Below are positions 45,201 through 56,842 of a stretch of DNA of 64,000 nucleotides, one piece after another. Under the pieces are notes generated by a model. It saw only the letters and a list, made by a program, of their open reading frames with translations, was not told where the DNA came from and made no database searches. Position numbers and translations under genes: made by a program. Every line of letters begins with the position of its first letter. The first letter of the stretch is position 1. Origin of the DNA: Muscardinus avellanarius (lineage: Eukaryota; Chordata; Mammalia; Rodentia; Gliridae); NCBI GenBank assembly GCA_963383645.1, contig OY726571.1:76739860-76803859 (forward strand), read 5' to 3'.

Positions 45201-45717
45201 GGTCAGAGCCCATGCTACGGAATTTTGCTTCTCTGTGTTCTTAAGTGGATTTCTAAGAGAACACCCACCATCAGGGAACAAATGGGAGAGAGAAAATTAA
45301 AAGAGAGAGAGGAAGTCAAGAGAGAGGGTTCCTCTGTTCCAAGAAGGGTCCTGTTTCTACTGGAGAGCCTGTTGGCAAGTCACACAGATTGAAGGCTGCT
45401 TAGAGATCGGAAGAATGCTAAGGACCTTTTTTGCTAAGAAAAAAACAATTCACTAGCGCTTCCAATTTCAGAGACTTCCCAATGCACAGCCACGGGCCGC
45501 AGGTTAAGTGTGCTAGAGGCTGGGTGCACTGGGAGGCTTTATGTATGGTCAGAAAATAAATCAACCCAGTGCTCCCTACACACACACAAACACACACTAA
45601 GCCAAGCCTACTTCCATGAAGACATATGTGAGCCAGAGGGCAGAGTTCACGTTTCTCCTTACGGTTAAATATTCTTCTATAGAAGTTATTATTTTGGGTT
45701 TAGACTCATGATACTAA
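45201..45717. other. unassigned non-coding stretch
   Basis: Contains a purine-rich GAGAGA stretch at 45289-45328. No gene recognised. Confidence 0.35.
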
Positions 45718-45730
45718 AAACATAAATAAA

Positions 45731-45761
<31 letters not shown>

Positions 45762-45765
45762 AAAT
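45718..45765. repeat. (AAAT)n microsatellite
   Basis: About eleven AAAT units with minor interruptions at the left. Confidence 0.93.
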
Positions 45766-45811
45766 CCCACCCTCGTCTGGCAGTCATAGCCCACGACAAG
45801 CATTACAGAAA

Positions 45812-46015
45812 AGGAACGTACTGTTCAGTAAGTGCTGTCTGTGTGCCAAGCATTTCATGCCTTATGCCATTTAATTCATTTACTAATCCTATAGAGTAGA
45901 TAGTGGCATCCCAGTTTTTAAAGGCATGGAAATTGAGGTCAGAAAAGGCATAAAATAGGCAAGATCACATTGTTGGTAAGCGGCAGGCTGGATTGATTTA
46001 AATCCTCAGTGAGCA
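45812..46015 (-). mobile_element. MIR SINE, antisense
   Basis: GTGTGCCAAGCATTTCATGC, ATTTAATTCATTTACTAATC, GGAAATTGAGGTCAGAAAAG and TTGGTAAGCGGCAGGCTGGA follow an antisense MIR almost end to end. Confidence 0.8.
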
Positions 46016-46124
46016 CCCCAAACATAAAAGATTTGCATAAAGTATCTCTAGGGTCTCATGATGTCATGGCATGAGCCTATCATTACATTTATTAACCTGA
46101 CTAAATACTTCTTGAACCTACTTC

Positions 46125-46985
46125 TAAGTACGATTTTTATTTTGGTCTAATTTTAGACTTACAGAGAGGTCATAAAAGAGTACGATGTTCTCATGTAGTC
46201 ATCATTCAGCTCTTCATTTTAACACATTTTAAAACTATGAAATTAGCCGGGCATGGTGGCACGTGCCTGTAATCCTAGTATTTGGGAGGTTGAGACAGGA
46301 GGTCGCAGGTTTGCGGCCAGTGTCAGCTACTTTGTAAAAAATAAAAAATAGGACTAGGGGTATAGCTGGAAGATAGAATTCCCCTGCACTCAATTCTTAG
46401 TACCACCAAAAAACAAAAACAAACCCAAAAAAACTATGAAATTAACACAGCTACAGAACTATTAGCTCAAACCTAGGCTTGATTGAAAGTTTGCTAATGT
46501 TTCTACCAATGTCCTGCTTCCAGCTGGGATGCCCCGTCACTTTCCCAGGGTGCTGCCTGGTCACCTTAGTGTCTTTTGCTCTGTTTCTCAGGCTTTTAGT
46601 GCTGGCCGTGACCTTGGCAGTTCTCAAGAGCACCGGTCAGGTGTTTTGTAGGACCCTCAATTTGGGCTGGTCTGGAATTCTTCTCCTAGATGGCTGAGAT
46701 TGTAAGTTTCTGGAAAGCATTCCCAGGGAGCAGGACCCTCTCATCAAGTCCCATCAGAGGGGCTGTGATATCAGCAGGACTCATTGCTAGCGATGCTCAT
46801 CTGTCACCTGCCGAAGGAGGTCTGCCATGTCTCTCCACTGCAGAGTTGTTACTTTCTATGTTTCCCTGCTTTACTTTTTGGAAGTGAGTCACTAAGTCGA
46901 TTCTACCCTTTAGAGGAGGGGAATTAAGCACCTGTCTAGTGGGAGAAACATCAGCATGTGGTATGTGGAACTCTGTAAAGAAGAT
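46125..46985 (-). mobile_element. old L1M-like fragment, antisense, split by a SINE
   Basis: AATTTTAGACTTACAGAGAG, GACCTTGGCAGTTCTCAAGA, CCTCAATTTGGGCTGGTCTG and TTTTTGGAAGTGAGTCACTA follow a known antisense L1 segment. The SINE at 46246-46429 interrupts it. Confidence 0.7.
46246..46429 (+). mobile_element. B1-dID SINE (A-type) with 15-bp target duplication
   Basis: GCCGGGCATGGTGGCACGTG to TTCTTAGTACCACC plus an A-rich tail. AAAACTATGAAATTA at 46231-46245 and 46430-46444 is a perfect duplication of the host L1 sequence. There is an internal deletion around TCAGCTACTTTGTAAAAAAT. Confidence 0.94.
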
Positions 46986-46997
46986 TTGTCTCTTCTT

Positions 46998-47230
46998 CCT
47001 ATTTATTTACTTATTTATTTATTTAATTTATTTGTGGTTCTGGGGATTGAACCCAGGGCCATTCTACCTCCAAGCTACACCCCCAGCCCCACTTTTTATT
47101 CATTATTTTGAAACAGGATCTCACTGAGTTGCAGAGGGCCTCACTAAGTATCTGAGGCTAGCTGCAAACCTATGATTCTCCTGTCTCACACTCCCTTACT
47201 GGGATTATAAGTCTGCACAACTATGCCTGG
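46998..47230 (-). mobile_element. B1-dID SINE (A-type), (TTTA)n tail, antisense
   Basis: (TTTA)n at 46998-47033, then TGTGGTTCTGGGGATTGAAC to ACAACTATGCCTGG. Confidence 0.83.
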
Positions 47231-47890
47231 GATTCCTTCCCTTTTATTTATTCATTCGTTTATTGTTATCCACGAGGACTCATGGCTATTTATTTTATTC
47301 TTTGAACTATAAATCAATACTATCATTGTTCATTTGTTGTTTCTTATATTTTCAGACCGAACATTATTTTGATGTATTTTTACAACGCAAGTGGTCAAGG
47401 TGCCTCTCAGAACTGTGCAGTGTGAAAGACACGCCCAGCTATGTTTTGCATGGTTTTTTATATCTAATCAAATCTCCTCCTTTAAACCTGTACTGTTTCA
47501 GAAGAAGGAGAGGTCCACTTTCTTTTTTCTCTAGCTTCATACCATGAACCACAAATGGTATCTTCTGTAGACACATATTGATACAGACATAAATTCTCAA
47601 ACTTACGCAGCCTCCCTGTGTGTACCACATGGATCGACTTCGGTCTTGCCACAAAGATCCTGACCCATTGGTTGTTTCCTTCCAGAATGTTGCTGAAACA
47701 AAGTTCCAGACAGAAGATCTTTATCCATCTGTTATTGAAGCAGCAACAACTGGGCATTGACGGGGTGAGATGATGAGCAAGAATCAGATATCAACAGGTG
47801 TAACCCATGAGATCCACTCCTACACCGTAACACGCAGTATCCCCTAGTGGAAGTTCATCTCTATTATTACTTGAACTCTCTTCTCAATGT
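47231..47890. other. unassigned non-coding stretch
   Basis: No gene or repeat recognised. Opposing short frames at 47263-47757 are not supported. Confidence 0.35.
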
Positions 47891-48103
47891 TTTTTGTTTG
47901 GTTTGGTTTGGTGCTGGGGGTTGAACCCAGGGGCATTCTATCTTCAAGCTATACCCCCAATTTTTTATTCTTTATTTTGAAACAGGGTCTCATTAAGTTG
48001 TGAAGGACCTCACTGAGTAGCTGAGGCTATCCTCAAACCCAGATGCTCCTGTCTCAGCCTCCCAAGTACTGGGATTGCAAGGGTGCGCCACCACGCCCTG
48101 ATC
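47891..48103 (-). mobile_element. B1-dID SINE (A-type), antisense
   Basis: A (TTTGG)n-like tail, GTGCTGGGGGTTGAACCCAG to GCCACCACGCCCTGATC. The flanks CAATGTTTTTTG and CAATGTCTTTAT suggest a short duplication. Confidence 0.86.
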
Positions 48104-49084
48104 GCCAATGTCTTTATACTTTTTCAGTCGTCCTGAATTGCACACAGTGTGTATAAACAAGTTGGTGTTGAGGATTTTCCTGTTTTCTCATCAATCATCT
48201 TCTTCATGTGCCCATAACCTGTGCATACTAAGCGTCTGTTGTCTTGGTTCTGGTGTTTGGAGGGAACATTGTACAGTTTACTCCCAGATTTATTTATTGA
48301 GTTAAAGTTTATGCCAGGCCTCTTGAGACCTCTCTCCCATCTTAGGACAAGGCCCCTTGTGTTCCCAGACACCTCCATTCTGTCACAGACTATACCATCT
48401 GTGTGATAACGCCATTACTGGGCGTTATCAACTTCCTCTACTTGGCTGCACATTCTTAGAGGCAGGGCTGGAACACCTTGACAATAGGCAGTTTTACATA
48501 TTGATGACTGAACCAAGGGCTTGTGGTTCATATTCCATCAACATCTCCCCACGGTGAAATTTATCTGCTACATTCCCCTCCCCTCCATGTGCTCAGCTTA
48601 AAAAACAAACCAAAAAACCAGGGCGCCCATTTTTGTCATATTTGCCATTCGTGCTAACTCAGCATCATGTGTGTATCTGGTGATGTTCCATCCATGTTCT
48701 AGTCTGAGCAATTTAAAACCATGCTAAATAATTATATACCAAACAGAAGTCTGGACATTTTGCCATCAAAATGCATAGCCCAAACAGAGAAGCACTGGCT
48801 TAGCCAAATCTTTTCTCTGCTGCCCTGAATAATAAGTATTAGTAACTAATTCTGTGGTAAACTAATTTGTATTTTAAAAGATACCTGTTCCATTCTAGTA
48901 GATGATAACTCCCCATTCTAAGAGGGAATGGTTGACTCTAAGAGCTCCTTGGTATCTCTCATTCCCCATCACCCTTCACATACCTGCATGGAGTGTGGCT
49001 TAGACATCTGGGAGATGGGAAGTAGGCAATTTTATTTAAGATAAAAATGAAAGACTTATGTTTAAGAGTAAAATTTACATGTGC
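48104..49084. other. unassigned non-coding stretch
   Basis: Contains a short GGGCGTTATCA/TGATAACGCC inverted pair near 48403-48431. No gene recognised. Confidence 0.35.
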
Positions 49085-49413
49085 TATAGTTTTAGTCTTA
49101 AATGTCCCCAAAGCCCCATGTGTTAAAGACTTGAACCCCAGAGGTGCTATTAGGAGGTAATAGAGCCTTTAAGAGGTGGGGCCTAGTGGAAGGTCTTTAA
49201 GTCTTTGGGGGTGTACCCCTGAACAGGATTATGGGACTCCAGCCTTCCTCTCTTCTGTTTCTTGCCAAAAGGTGAACTCTTTTGCTATGAATTCTCACCA
49301 TGATGTATTACTGTGTTTATTTGGGGTCTAAACACTATGAGCCCAAGTGATCCTTTTCCCTTAATAGATTGATTATCTTGGATTTTTATGATGTTAATAG
49401 AAAACTGCGTAAC
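49085..49413 (+). mobile_element. ERVL-MaLR-type LTR remnant
   Basis: TTTTAGTCTTAAATGTCCCC, GCCCCATGTGTTAAAGACTT, AAGAGGTGGGGCCTAGTGGA, GGGGGTGTACCCCTGAACAG and a terminal AAACTGCGTAACAC follow a solo LTR of the ERVL-MaLR class. No internal region is present. Confidence 0.7.
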
Positions 49414-49429
49414 ACCGAATGTGACTTTT

Positions 49430-50165
49430 TTCTTAGAGAAGTTTTAGGTTTATAACAAACTTTAGCAGATAGTACAGAGATATTCCAAGTGCTTTCAGCC
49501 CACCCTCCACAGCAAGCCTCATCATAAACATCCCCCATCAGAGAGATACAGATATTACAGCAGATGAACTTATATCAATGCAGCATTATTACCCAAAGTC
49601 CATTACAGTGGAGTTCATTCTTGATGTTATAGTCTATAGATCTGGACAAATGCACAATGACCTGCAGGCATCATTATAATATCACACAGAGCATCTTGTG
49701 TCCTTCACAATAGTCTGTGCTCTGCCTCTCTGTCCTTTCTTCCTTCTAATCCCCGGTAACCACTGATACTTTTATGGTCTCCATAGGCTTCTCCAGAATG
49801 CTTTATGATTGGAATCTTACTGTATGCAGCATTTTCTGATTGGCTTCTTTTACTTGGTAATATGCACTTAAGGATTTTTTTTTATGTATAATGTTTCTTT
49901 GTTGCTTGATAGCTCATTTCTTTAGCACAGAACAACTTTTCATTGTCTGGTCATAACACAGAAACTATGACACACTTAAAGATACAAAATCACTCAAGTA
50001 CAACTTGATGGATTTATATTAAATGAACCCTCCTGTATAGCCAGCACCCTGCCACCTCTGCCACCCTGGCCCAGTCTATGCTCCCAAAGGTTAACCAGTG
50101 CCCTGACCTCTAAGCCCATAGACTAGTTTTTCTTGTATAAATGAGTTTGGAAGTAGACTTTGGAA
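49430..50165 (-). mobile_element. old L1M-like fragment, antisense
   Basis: CCCCGGTAACCACTGATACT, TTTTATGGTCTCCATAGGCT, GATTGGCTTCTTTTACTTGG and GCTTGATAGCTCATTTCTTT are diagnostic of antisense L1 3' sequence. It ends near GTATAAATGAGTTTGGAAGT. Confidence 0.8.
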
Positions 50166-50175
50166 GCTTTCTCTT

Positions 50176-50383
50176 TTGCGTGTGGAATTGGGGATAGAAC
50201 ACAGGGGCATTCTGCCTCCAAGATACATCCCCCTAATTTATTTATTTAATTTTTATTTTGAAACAGGGTCTTATGAGGTTGCTGAGAATCTCCCTATTTG
50301 CTGAGTCTGTTGTCAAACCTGTAATCCTCCTGCCTCAGCCTCCAAAGGACCAGGATTACAAACATGTACCACCAGACCCAACT
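50176..50383 (-). mobile_element. B1-dID SINE (older), antisense
   Basis: GTGGAATTGGGGATAGAACA to CCACCAGACCCAACT. An ATTT-rich linker separates the monomers. Confidence 0.8.
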
Positions 50384-50897
50384 GGAAACATTTCTTTTAA
50401 TCAATGATCTAGAAAAAAGACTAACAGTTTCCTTCTAGAATCTGACCTAAGTCTAAATTAAAGAGAAAACTGGGGTGAGTGTGAATTGGATAGTGCTGCT
50501 TTTTTATTTTCAGAAAAGGCACCTCCTAGCTCCTCGTAGAAGTGAAGAAGGGATTCACAGCGCTCGTCTCCTCTTGAGCCTGCATGGCTGAGCTTCCACA
50601 GTACCAAATGAGCTGCCGACAAGTGGCAAGTTCAAGCATATAATTGATTTGACATTGTTGAGGCCAGAGAGCAGTAGTTTCTTTGAATCTAACATTTTAA
50701 AGCAAAACACAATCAGATGGAAAGTGGATTGGATAGCTGCTCCATGAATTAGTATGCTCTCAGGATTCAAGGCATCTGTTAAGATGTGTCAAAGTTGGTA
50801 TAAGCAGACCTAACCAGGCACATTGCAGATCTCTGTCCTGAGACCCCTACCATATAAACCTGCAATATTAGCCAATGTTCTGTGTGTGCATATAAAT
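50384..50897. other. unassigned non-coding stretch
   Basis: No gene or repeat recognised. Confidence 0.35.
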
Positions 50898-51094
50898 GTG
50901 TGTTTCTAGAGATTAAACCCAGGGGCATTCTACCTCTGAGCCACACCCTCTCCCATTTCATTTTTATTTTGAAACAGGGTTGTGCTTTGTTGCTGAGAGT
51001 CTCACTAAATTGCTGAGGCTAGTCTTGAACCTGTGATCATCCCGTCTCAGCCTCCCAAAAACTGGATTTACAGGTATGGGCCACCATGCCCAGA
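50898..51094 (-). mobile_element. B1-dID SINE (older), antisense
   Basis: TTTCTAGAGATTAAACCCAG to GGGCCACCATGCCCAGAG. Diverged in the left monomer (TTGTGCTTTGTTGCTGAGAG). Confidence 0.8.
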
Positions 51095-51687
51095 GTCAAT
51101 TGTTCTTAAGGCCAAAAAGCAGAAAGATGTTAAAAGTAGACTCTGATATATTAAAGCATATATACACGCTCGCATTTTTACACATACTTGAGGCAAAAAT
51201 AACCCATGATCTTTTCAGACACGATGGGAAAAAAAGCCACAGAGACTTTTTTTTAATTTATTATCATGGCAAATCACTATTCAGTCACAGAGAAGACTCC
51301 AGACTGTCCCACCTATCATAAGCATGAGAACTGTAGCACCTCAAAATGGTCACCTAGAAAACCTCCTTTGCGGGAGGGCAGGACACATTTTTAGGCACAG
51401 GTACATGATATTTTAAAGGATGCAAAGTAATTCGCCATGAAGAGTCAGAGAAGTCAATTCTTGTCTCATTTATTTTGGCAGCAGAGAGGGAGAAGAGGCC
51501 AAGAGTCTACCAAGAGTGTCTGAGCCTCTTCCTCATGTGCCCAGGAGGGAGTAACATGCCCTGACCTTGCTTAAGAGGCCGCAAAGAGCAGGAGTTGGGT
51601 AAGAGAAGACAAACTCTTGGAACACTCTAATATGCAGCTCTCTAAAATGGAAAAATAAATAAATCTTAAAAGTAAAGGTATGACAGC
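51095..51687. other. unassigned non-coding stretch
   Basis: No gene or repeat recognised. Confidence 0.35.
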
Positions 51688-51790
51688 CAGTTTTTATTGA
51701 GTATTTACTATCTACCAGACACTGCACCAAGCATTTACAAACATTCTTTAATCCTCACAGCAATTCCATATGCTAGTCATCATCAACAGC
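51688..51790 (-). mobile_element. MIR/L2 3' end, antisense
   Basis: TTTTTATTGAGTATTTACTA, CTACCAGACACTGCACCAAG and TTTAATCCTCACAGCAATTC match antisense MIR. The right part is lost. Confidence 0.72.
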
Positions 51791-52265
51791 CGAGGGTTTC
51801 CAAAGGGAAGTAACCTGATCAAGGGAGCAGACCTTGGAAGTTGCAGAGACTGCTCCTTCTGTAATCTTAGACAATACGCAATGAGGACTCGCAATCTCAA
51901 AAGACAGAAAGTCATCCCACACCCAAATATGCTGGTATGATGACACTGGGAACCATCAATGATTAAGGAATTCACTCAAGAGAAAGTGACAGTTGTGTGG
52001 AACTAAAAGGAGGAGAATTTGCTCTTTAATAGTGCCATGATTCTTTGTCTTTACCAACTGATTCTAAGGAAAAATAACTGACAAGTATAGGCAATATAAG
52101 ATGAGCTTGGAGCATGATCTAGTATCAGAAAATAAGGATGTGCAAGAAAAATGGTGGAAGAAGGTCAAAGGCATGCGGGAGTCATCTTGAGAGAGCTTTC
52201 AATGGCCAAAGTTGGGACAGTTTGAGTGGCAAAATAAGTGATATTTTATTGTATTGTGAGTCAAA

Positions 52266-52310
<45 letters not shown>

Positions 52311-53460
52311 CCATATTAATATAAGTAGGTTGTGGGGAGCCAGTAAGGCTTTCCCCTAAATTAAAATTAATGTTTCTGACTCAGCTGACTGTCCTTTGCC
52401 CAGAGTCAACAAGGTTTGGGGTAATGGAAAGTTCAAAGTAAAAGGTCTGGGAGAAGATCAGATGGTGATGGCATGAGCATACTGATTAACCTATCTGTAA
52501 TATAGGTGATTATGGTCTTTATTGTATTCTGGTGGTGGCAGCATGAGGATGTTGATTGACCTGTAACTGTATAAATACCTCTAGAAAAACAAACCCAGCG
52601 TTGGCACAATAGAGAATACTGACCCAGGTGTAGTTGTCGACCAGTAGGAAATATTGAACCAAGAACGGTAGAGATAGTAGGCTGGCAGCCCCCCCACATT
52701 AAAATAAATTAAATATTCTGAGAATCAAATTCTTAGAGTTAAATTCTTCATCCTCACGCCTCTCTTCAGAACCCATACTTTTGCCAACTGGCTCCGGCAT
52801 TAGGTGATCCTCTAAATAAATAAATGAAGAAGACAAAAATCTTCCATTCAGAAACTTCTAAATAATAATTGTCACATAACACATATAGATACACCCCTTT
52901 CTGTGATGTAGAAGGTTGACTCTAGTAACTTACTCCTGAAAAAAAAAAACTTCCCCAGGGATTGGATGGGAATAATATTACCTTTACAATGGAGAAACGT
53001 GGCACACATTGCTGCAACCAACTGATTACCATCACCAGTCATCAGAGGTAGGTTATGTTAATACTATGTATTCCCTATTATAAGGTAGTAAGAGAGGCAC
53101 CCTACCTGATGACATTTTTTTCCAAAAAATTCACAAACTCAGTCCACTTATGAGAAAAATATCAAACAAACCCAAATTGGTTCACAGTCTATAAAACACT
53201 TGACCAGTCAGGATCATGAAAACAAAGATACACTACAAAATTATAGCTTCATGATGTCTAAACATATGTGATATCCCAGATGGGTCCAGAAGTAGAAAAC
53301 AGTATTAGGAAGAAAAAAAAAAAAAACTGGTGAAATCTAAAGAAAGTTAAGAGCTCAGTAAATAGCCATGTAGCAATTTAGTTTTGATGAAATGTACTGT
53401 GGTTACATAAGATGAAAATATTAGGAGAAATTGAAATGAGGTAATCTTGTAAATTAGTAA
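51791..53460. other. unassigned non-coding stretch with an (AT)n tract
   Basis: An (AT)n microsatellite of about 20 units lies at 52268-52308. A near-repeat of TGGTGATGGCATGAGCATAC (52463) as TGGTGGCAGCATGAGGATGT (52533) is visible. No gene recognised. Confidence 0.4.
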
Positions 53461-53676
53461 GCCGGGCATGATGGCAACACACTTGTAATCCCAGTACTTG
53501 GGAGGCTGAGACAGGAGACCCGCAGGTTTTCAGCCAGGCTCAGCTTCTTAGTGAGGTCCTCTGCAAATATAGTGAGACCTTGTTTCAAAATAAATACAAA
53601 ATAGGGCTGGTATATAGCTCAGAGGTAGAATGCCTCTGGATTCAATCCCCAGTATCACAAAGAAGTAAAAAAAATT
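53461..53676 (+). mobile_element. B1-dID SINE (A-type)
   Basis: GCCGGGCATGATGGCAACAC to TTCAATCCCCAGTATCAC with an A-rich tail. Confidence 0.86.
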
Positions 53677-53785
53677 ATATGAACAACAAAAATAATATAG
53701 ATAGGAAAACAATAGCTTAAAAATGAAGTTGCTTAAAAATGAGGACTTGTTTCAGCTATTAAATGTGTTTTCTTTGGTCTGTATG

Positions 53786-53866
53786 TGTGCTACTGGGGAT
53801 TGAACCCATGGGCATTCTACCTCCAAGCTACACCCTTACCCTATTTTTCTTATTTATTTATTTAAA
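53786..53866 (-). mobile_element. partial SINE (dID right half only), antisense
   Basis: GTGTGCTACTGGGGATTGAA to CCCTATTTTTCTTATTTATT. The B1 half is missing, apparently displaced by the next SINE. Confidence 0.7.
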
Positions 53867-53867
53867 A

Positions 53868-54068
53868 AAAATTTTTTTTTAGTATTGGGAATTGAACCCA
53901 GGGGCATTCGACCTCCGAGCTACACCCCCTGCCCTATTTTTTATTATTTTAAGACCGGGTCTCAGTGAGTTGCAGAGCGCCTCACTAAGAAGCTGAGGCT
54001 GTCTGCGAATCCTCTGGTCTCAGCCTCCCGAATGCTGGGATTACAAGCGTGCGCCACCACGCCCGGCT
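53868..54068 (-). mobile_element. B1-dID SINE (A-type), antisense
   Basis: T-run, AGTATTGGGAATTGAACCCA to GCGCCACCACGCCCGGCT. Well preserved CpGs suggest a fairly recent copy. Confidence 0.9.
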
Positions 54069-54128
54069 ATGGTGCAAGAAGATTTCAAAGGACTACTGCA
54101 CAAATGTGTTGAAATTGTTAATCAGTCA

Positions 54129-54326
54129 GCCGGGCGTGGTGGTGCACGCTTGTAATCCCCGCGCTTGGGAGGCGGAGACAGGAGGATCGCGCAGGTTCGA
54201 AGCCAGCCGCGCTGGCGTAAGAGACCCTGTTTCAAAAATATAAAATAGGTCTGGGAGTGTAGCCCGGAGGTAGAAGGGCTTCCAGGAACCCCAGTACCAC
54301 CAAAAAAAAAAAAAAAAAAAAAAAAA
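54129..54326 (+). mobile_element. young C-type B1-dID SINE
   Basis: GCCGGGCGTGGTGGTGCACG; GGTTCGAAGCC; CCGCGCTGGCGTAAGAGACC; CCCCAGTACCACC plus a poly(A) tail of about 25. Close to what I infer as the C-type consensus. Confidence 0.94.
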
Positions 54327-54732
54327 TTGTTTTCTCAGCTAGCGAGAAGATAAGTAGAGTGTGTAAAAACATATTATTTCCTATCAGTGCTCACTGAGAA
54401 AATCTCTCACTCACCTTACTGAGTCACAGTGAAAGCTTCAAGTTCTCCTGGGTGAAACCTTCAGTTTGGAGAGTCTATGCATGATTTAAAATGGCTTTGA
54501 AAATTTGCATATTTTGCCTACCCTTACAAGGCCAGCTCACTTCAGTATTTCCTATATAAATCAAGTAAACACTGTAATTCTAACCTGAAACCCTAGGGAG
54601 ATTAGTTGGACTCTTTTCATGGTCTGAACCACCTGGCTGTGTACTTATCTGTCATATTTGCTGAAAATGTGCTCAACTTTGTTAAGAACTCCTTGAAAGA
54701 TCTGATGACAGATCTTTATAAGGTTTTTTAGT
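54327..54732. other. unassigned non-coding stretch
   Basis: No gene or repeat recognised. Confidence 0.35.
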
Positions 54733-54943
54733 TTGTTTATTTGTTGTTGGTGGTGGTGGTAGTGGTGGTACTGGGGTTCCTGGAAACCTTTCTATCTCCG
54801 GGCTACACTCCCAGACCTATTTTTGTATTTTTATTTGGAAACAGGGTCTCTTAAGCCAGCGCAGCTGGCTTCGAACCAGCACGATCCTCCTGTCTCCGCC
54901 TCCCAAGCGCAGGGATTACAAGCGTGCGCCACCATGCCCGGCT
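54733..54943 (-). mobile_element. C-type B1-dID SINE with (TTG)(GTG)n tail, antisense
   Basis: A tail of TTG then GTG units precedes TACTGGGGTTCCTGGAAACC. The body ends GCGCCACCATGCCCGGC. It retains CTCTTAAGCCAGCGCAGCTG. Confidence 0.9.
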
Positions 54944-55210
54944 TCATAAATATTTTCCCAGTCCAATGCAGAGAAGATGAGATAAGCACTCTTTCCCCAC
55001 CACTTCAGAGGTATTTCCAAATACAGTGGCAACTTCCAGAGAAGAACAGGAGTTGGAGACCACTTTGAACAGCCTCTTGAAACTCATCGCCTGGAAAATT
55101 ATGAACACTGTAGTAAACAACCACTATTTTTGGCTGCCAACATTTTGAGCAATCTTCTCCTATATTAATTTTTGGCAAAGGTAGAAGGTACTCAGAATCA
55201 TTGCCGGAGT

Positions 55211-55268
55211 GCCTTGCAGCTAAGGTATATATGAATGATATCACTCATATATACCTTAGCTGCAAGGC
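55211..55268. repeat. 58-bp near-perfect palindrome
   Basis: The outer arms 55211-55234 and 55245-55268 are exact reverse complements over 24 bp. Including the central ten bases (with TGATATCA at 55236-55243) the palindrome spans 58 bp with one mismatched pair (A at 55235, C at 55244). It lies outside any SINE. It could extrude as a cruciform or fold as an RNA hairpin. Confidence 0.98.
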
Positions 55269-56019
55269 CCCTTAACCTAGTTTCAGTGGATTGGAACACA
55301 CAAGAGAGACTTATATTCAGAAGTAATCCCTTGAAGAAATGGCTGGGCCACAGGATTATTAGCCTTCGACAAAGCAAAAAGGCAAAGAATTTCTTTTTTT
55401 TTTTTTTCTGGTGCCCAAGGAGGGCTAAGAACCATGGTTGCTCATCAGATGTTTCTCAAAAGATACCTTAGGGTTACTGGGCAGTATTCACAGCTAGAAA
55501 ATCTCAAAGTCTGATGTTTTTGTCCTGAAACAACCTTCCATGAGTCGCTAAAAAATACTTTAATAGATCTCTTGCCTGTCTAAAGTAGGCAAACTGAATT
55601 CTGTTGTTTATAACTAAGAACCTCCTTTGCATAATTAATGGTAATTAAATATTTTCTTTTTTTCTAGTTTCACACATGGGAATTTTTATACATGGGAATT
55701 TATACATTTACACATAGGAATATGCTTAACATGAAACTAAGATCTAGAGTTATCTTACTAAGAATCTCAATGTAACCTTAAATTAAGACACATGGAGTCA
55801 AATACCCTATACTGCTGATGAACAAACTAATTTATTCTTCTCAGTGACTAGCTTACTTTCGGCACATATTTCTAAAGATCAACTTGATTAGAATTTATAT
55901 TTCATTCACACTAATCTTAATTGTTATACCTAACAACATTATATTGTTTTCACGGAATTTATCTTAGTTAAAAGTGACTAGTTTGAGGAAAACTTATCGA
56001 TGTAATAAAGCACAGGTAC
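55269..56019. other. unassigned non-coding stretch
   Basis: AT-rich. Local near-repeats of CATGGGAATTT around 55674-55725. No gene recognised. Confidence 0.35.
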
Positions 56020-56337
56020 AAGTAATAGAATAGCTACAAGTTGATAATCCCTAGTAGAAAAATCCAAAATCTGGACACCTTCAAAATTTAAAACTTTTAA
56101 GTGCCAACATGAGGGCAGAAGTGGAAATTTTTCACCCTGGCTTCATATGCCAGGTCACAGTCAAAATACTGTCACACTAGAAATACTGTCTAAAATTACC
56201 TATAGGCTACGCATAAAAGATGTATGAGAAATGTAAGCAAATTATGTGTTTAGACTTGGACACCATTCCCAGGATATTTCATTCTGTTTATGAAAATATT
56301 TCCAAAGAGAAAAGACTTCTACTCCCAAGCATTTTGG

Positions 56338-56363
56338 TGTTTTTTTTTATTAGTGCATTGTAG

Positions 56364-56399
<36 letters not shown>

Positions 56400-56842
56400 T
56401 TTTTTTTTTTGGTGGTACTGGGGTTCCTGGAAGCCCTTCTACCTCCGGGATACACTTCCACGGGCTACACTCCCAGAGCTATTTTTTAAACTTTTTTATT
56501 TGGAAACAGGGTCTCTTACGCCAGCACGGCTGGCTTCAAACCAGCGCGATCCTCCTGTCTCCGCCTCCCAAGCGCGGGGATTACAAGCGTGCGCCACCAC
56601 GCCCGGCTGTAGTCATATATTTTATTGGGATAAAAGACTTGTGGAGACATACATACACACATCACCCAGTTAGCCCTTACCCTATCCCCACCCCATTCCC
56701 TCCCATCCCTCCTTCCCCTGCTTGGCTTAGTGGTTGACTTTGATATGTTTAAGTACATCATGAGCTTTAGAGAGTTTCCCTCTCCCCCCTCCCATCTCTT
56801 CAGTCAGGTCACTTTACTTGCTCATTCATTATAGGATCTCGA
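56338..56842 (-). mobile_element. L1 3'-end insertion, antisense, itself hit by a SINE
   Basis: T-run and TTATTAGTGCATTGTAGTCA, then after the SINE CCCCACCCCATTCCCTCCCA and GTTGACTTTGATATGTTTAA, as in the copy at 29974-30163. TCCCAAGCATTTTGG (56323-56337) and TCCCAAACATTTTGG (56843-56857) form its target duplication. Confidence 0.8.
56372..56607 (-). mobile_element. C-type B1-dID SINE inside the L1 end
   Basis: The (AT)n/T-run tail, TGGGGTTCCTGGAAGCCCTT to CACCACGCCCGGC. TGTAGTCATATAT at 56359-56371 and 56608-56620 is a perfect 13-bp duplication. A partial tandem copy of CGGGMTACACTYCCA occurs at 56446-56476. Confidence 0.93.

Noticed and set aside
48403..48431. Short inverted repeat GGGCGTTATC / GATAACGCC
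   Set aside because: The arms are only about nine bases, short enough to be chance in this window.
54049..54243. Frames reading VVHACNPRAWEAETGGSRRF and similar in many places
   Set aside because: This is the standard translation of B1-type SINEs, not a gene.
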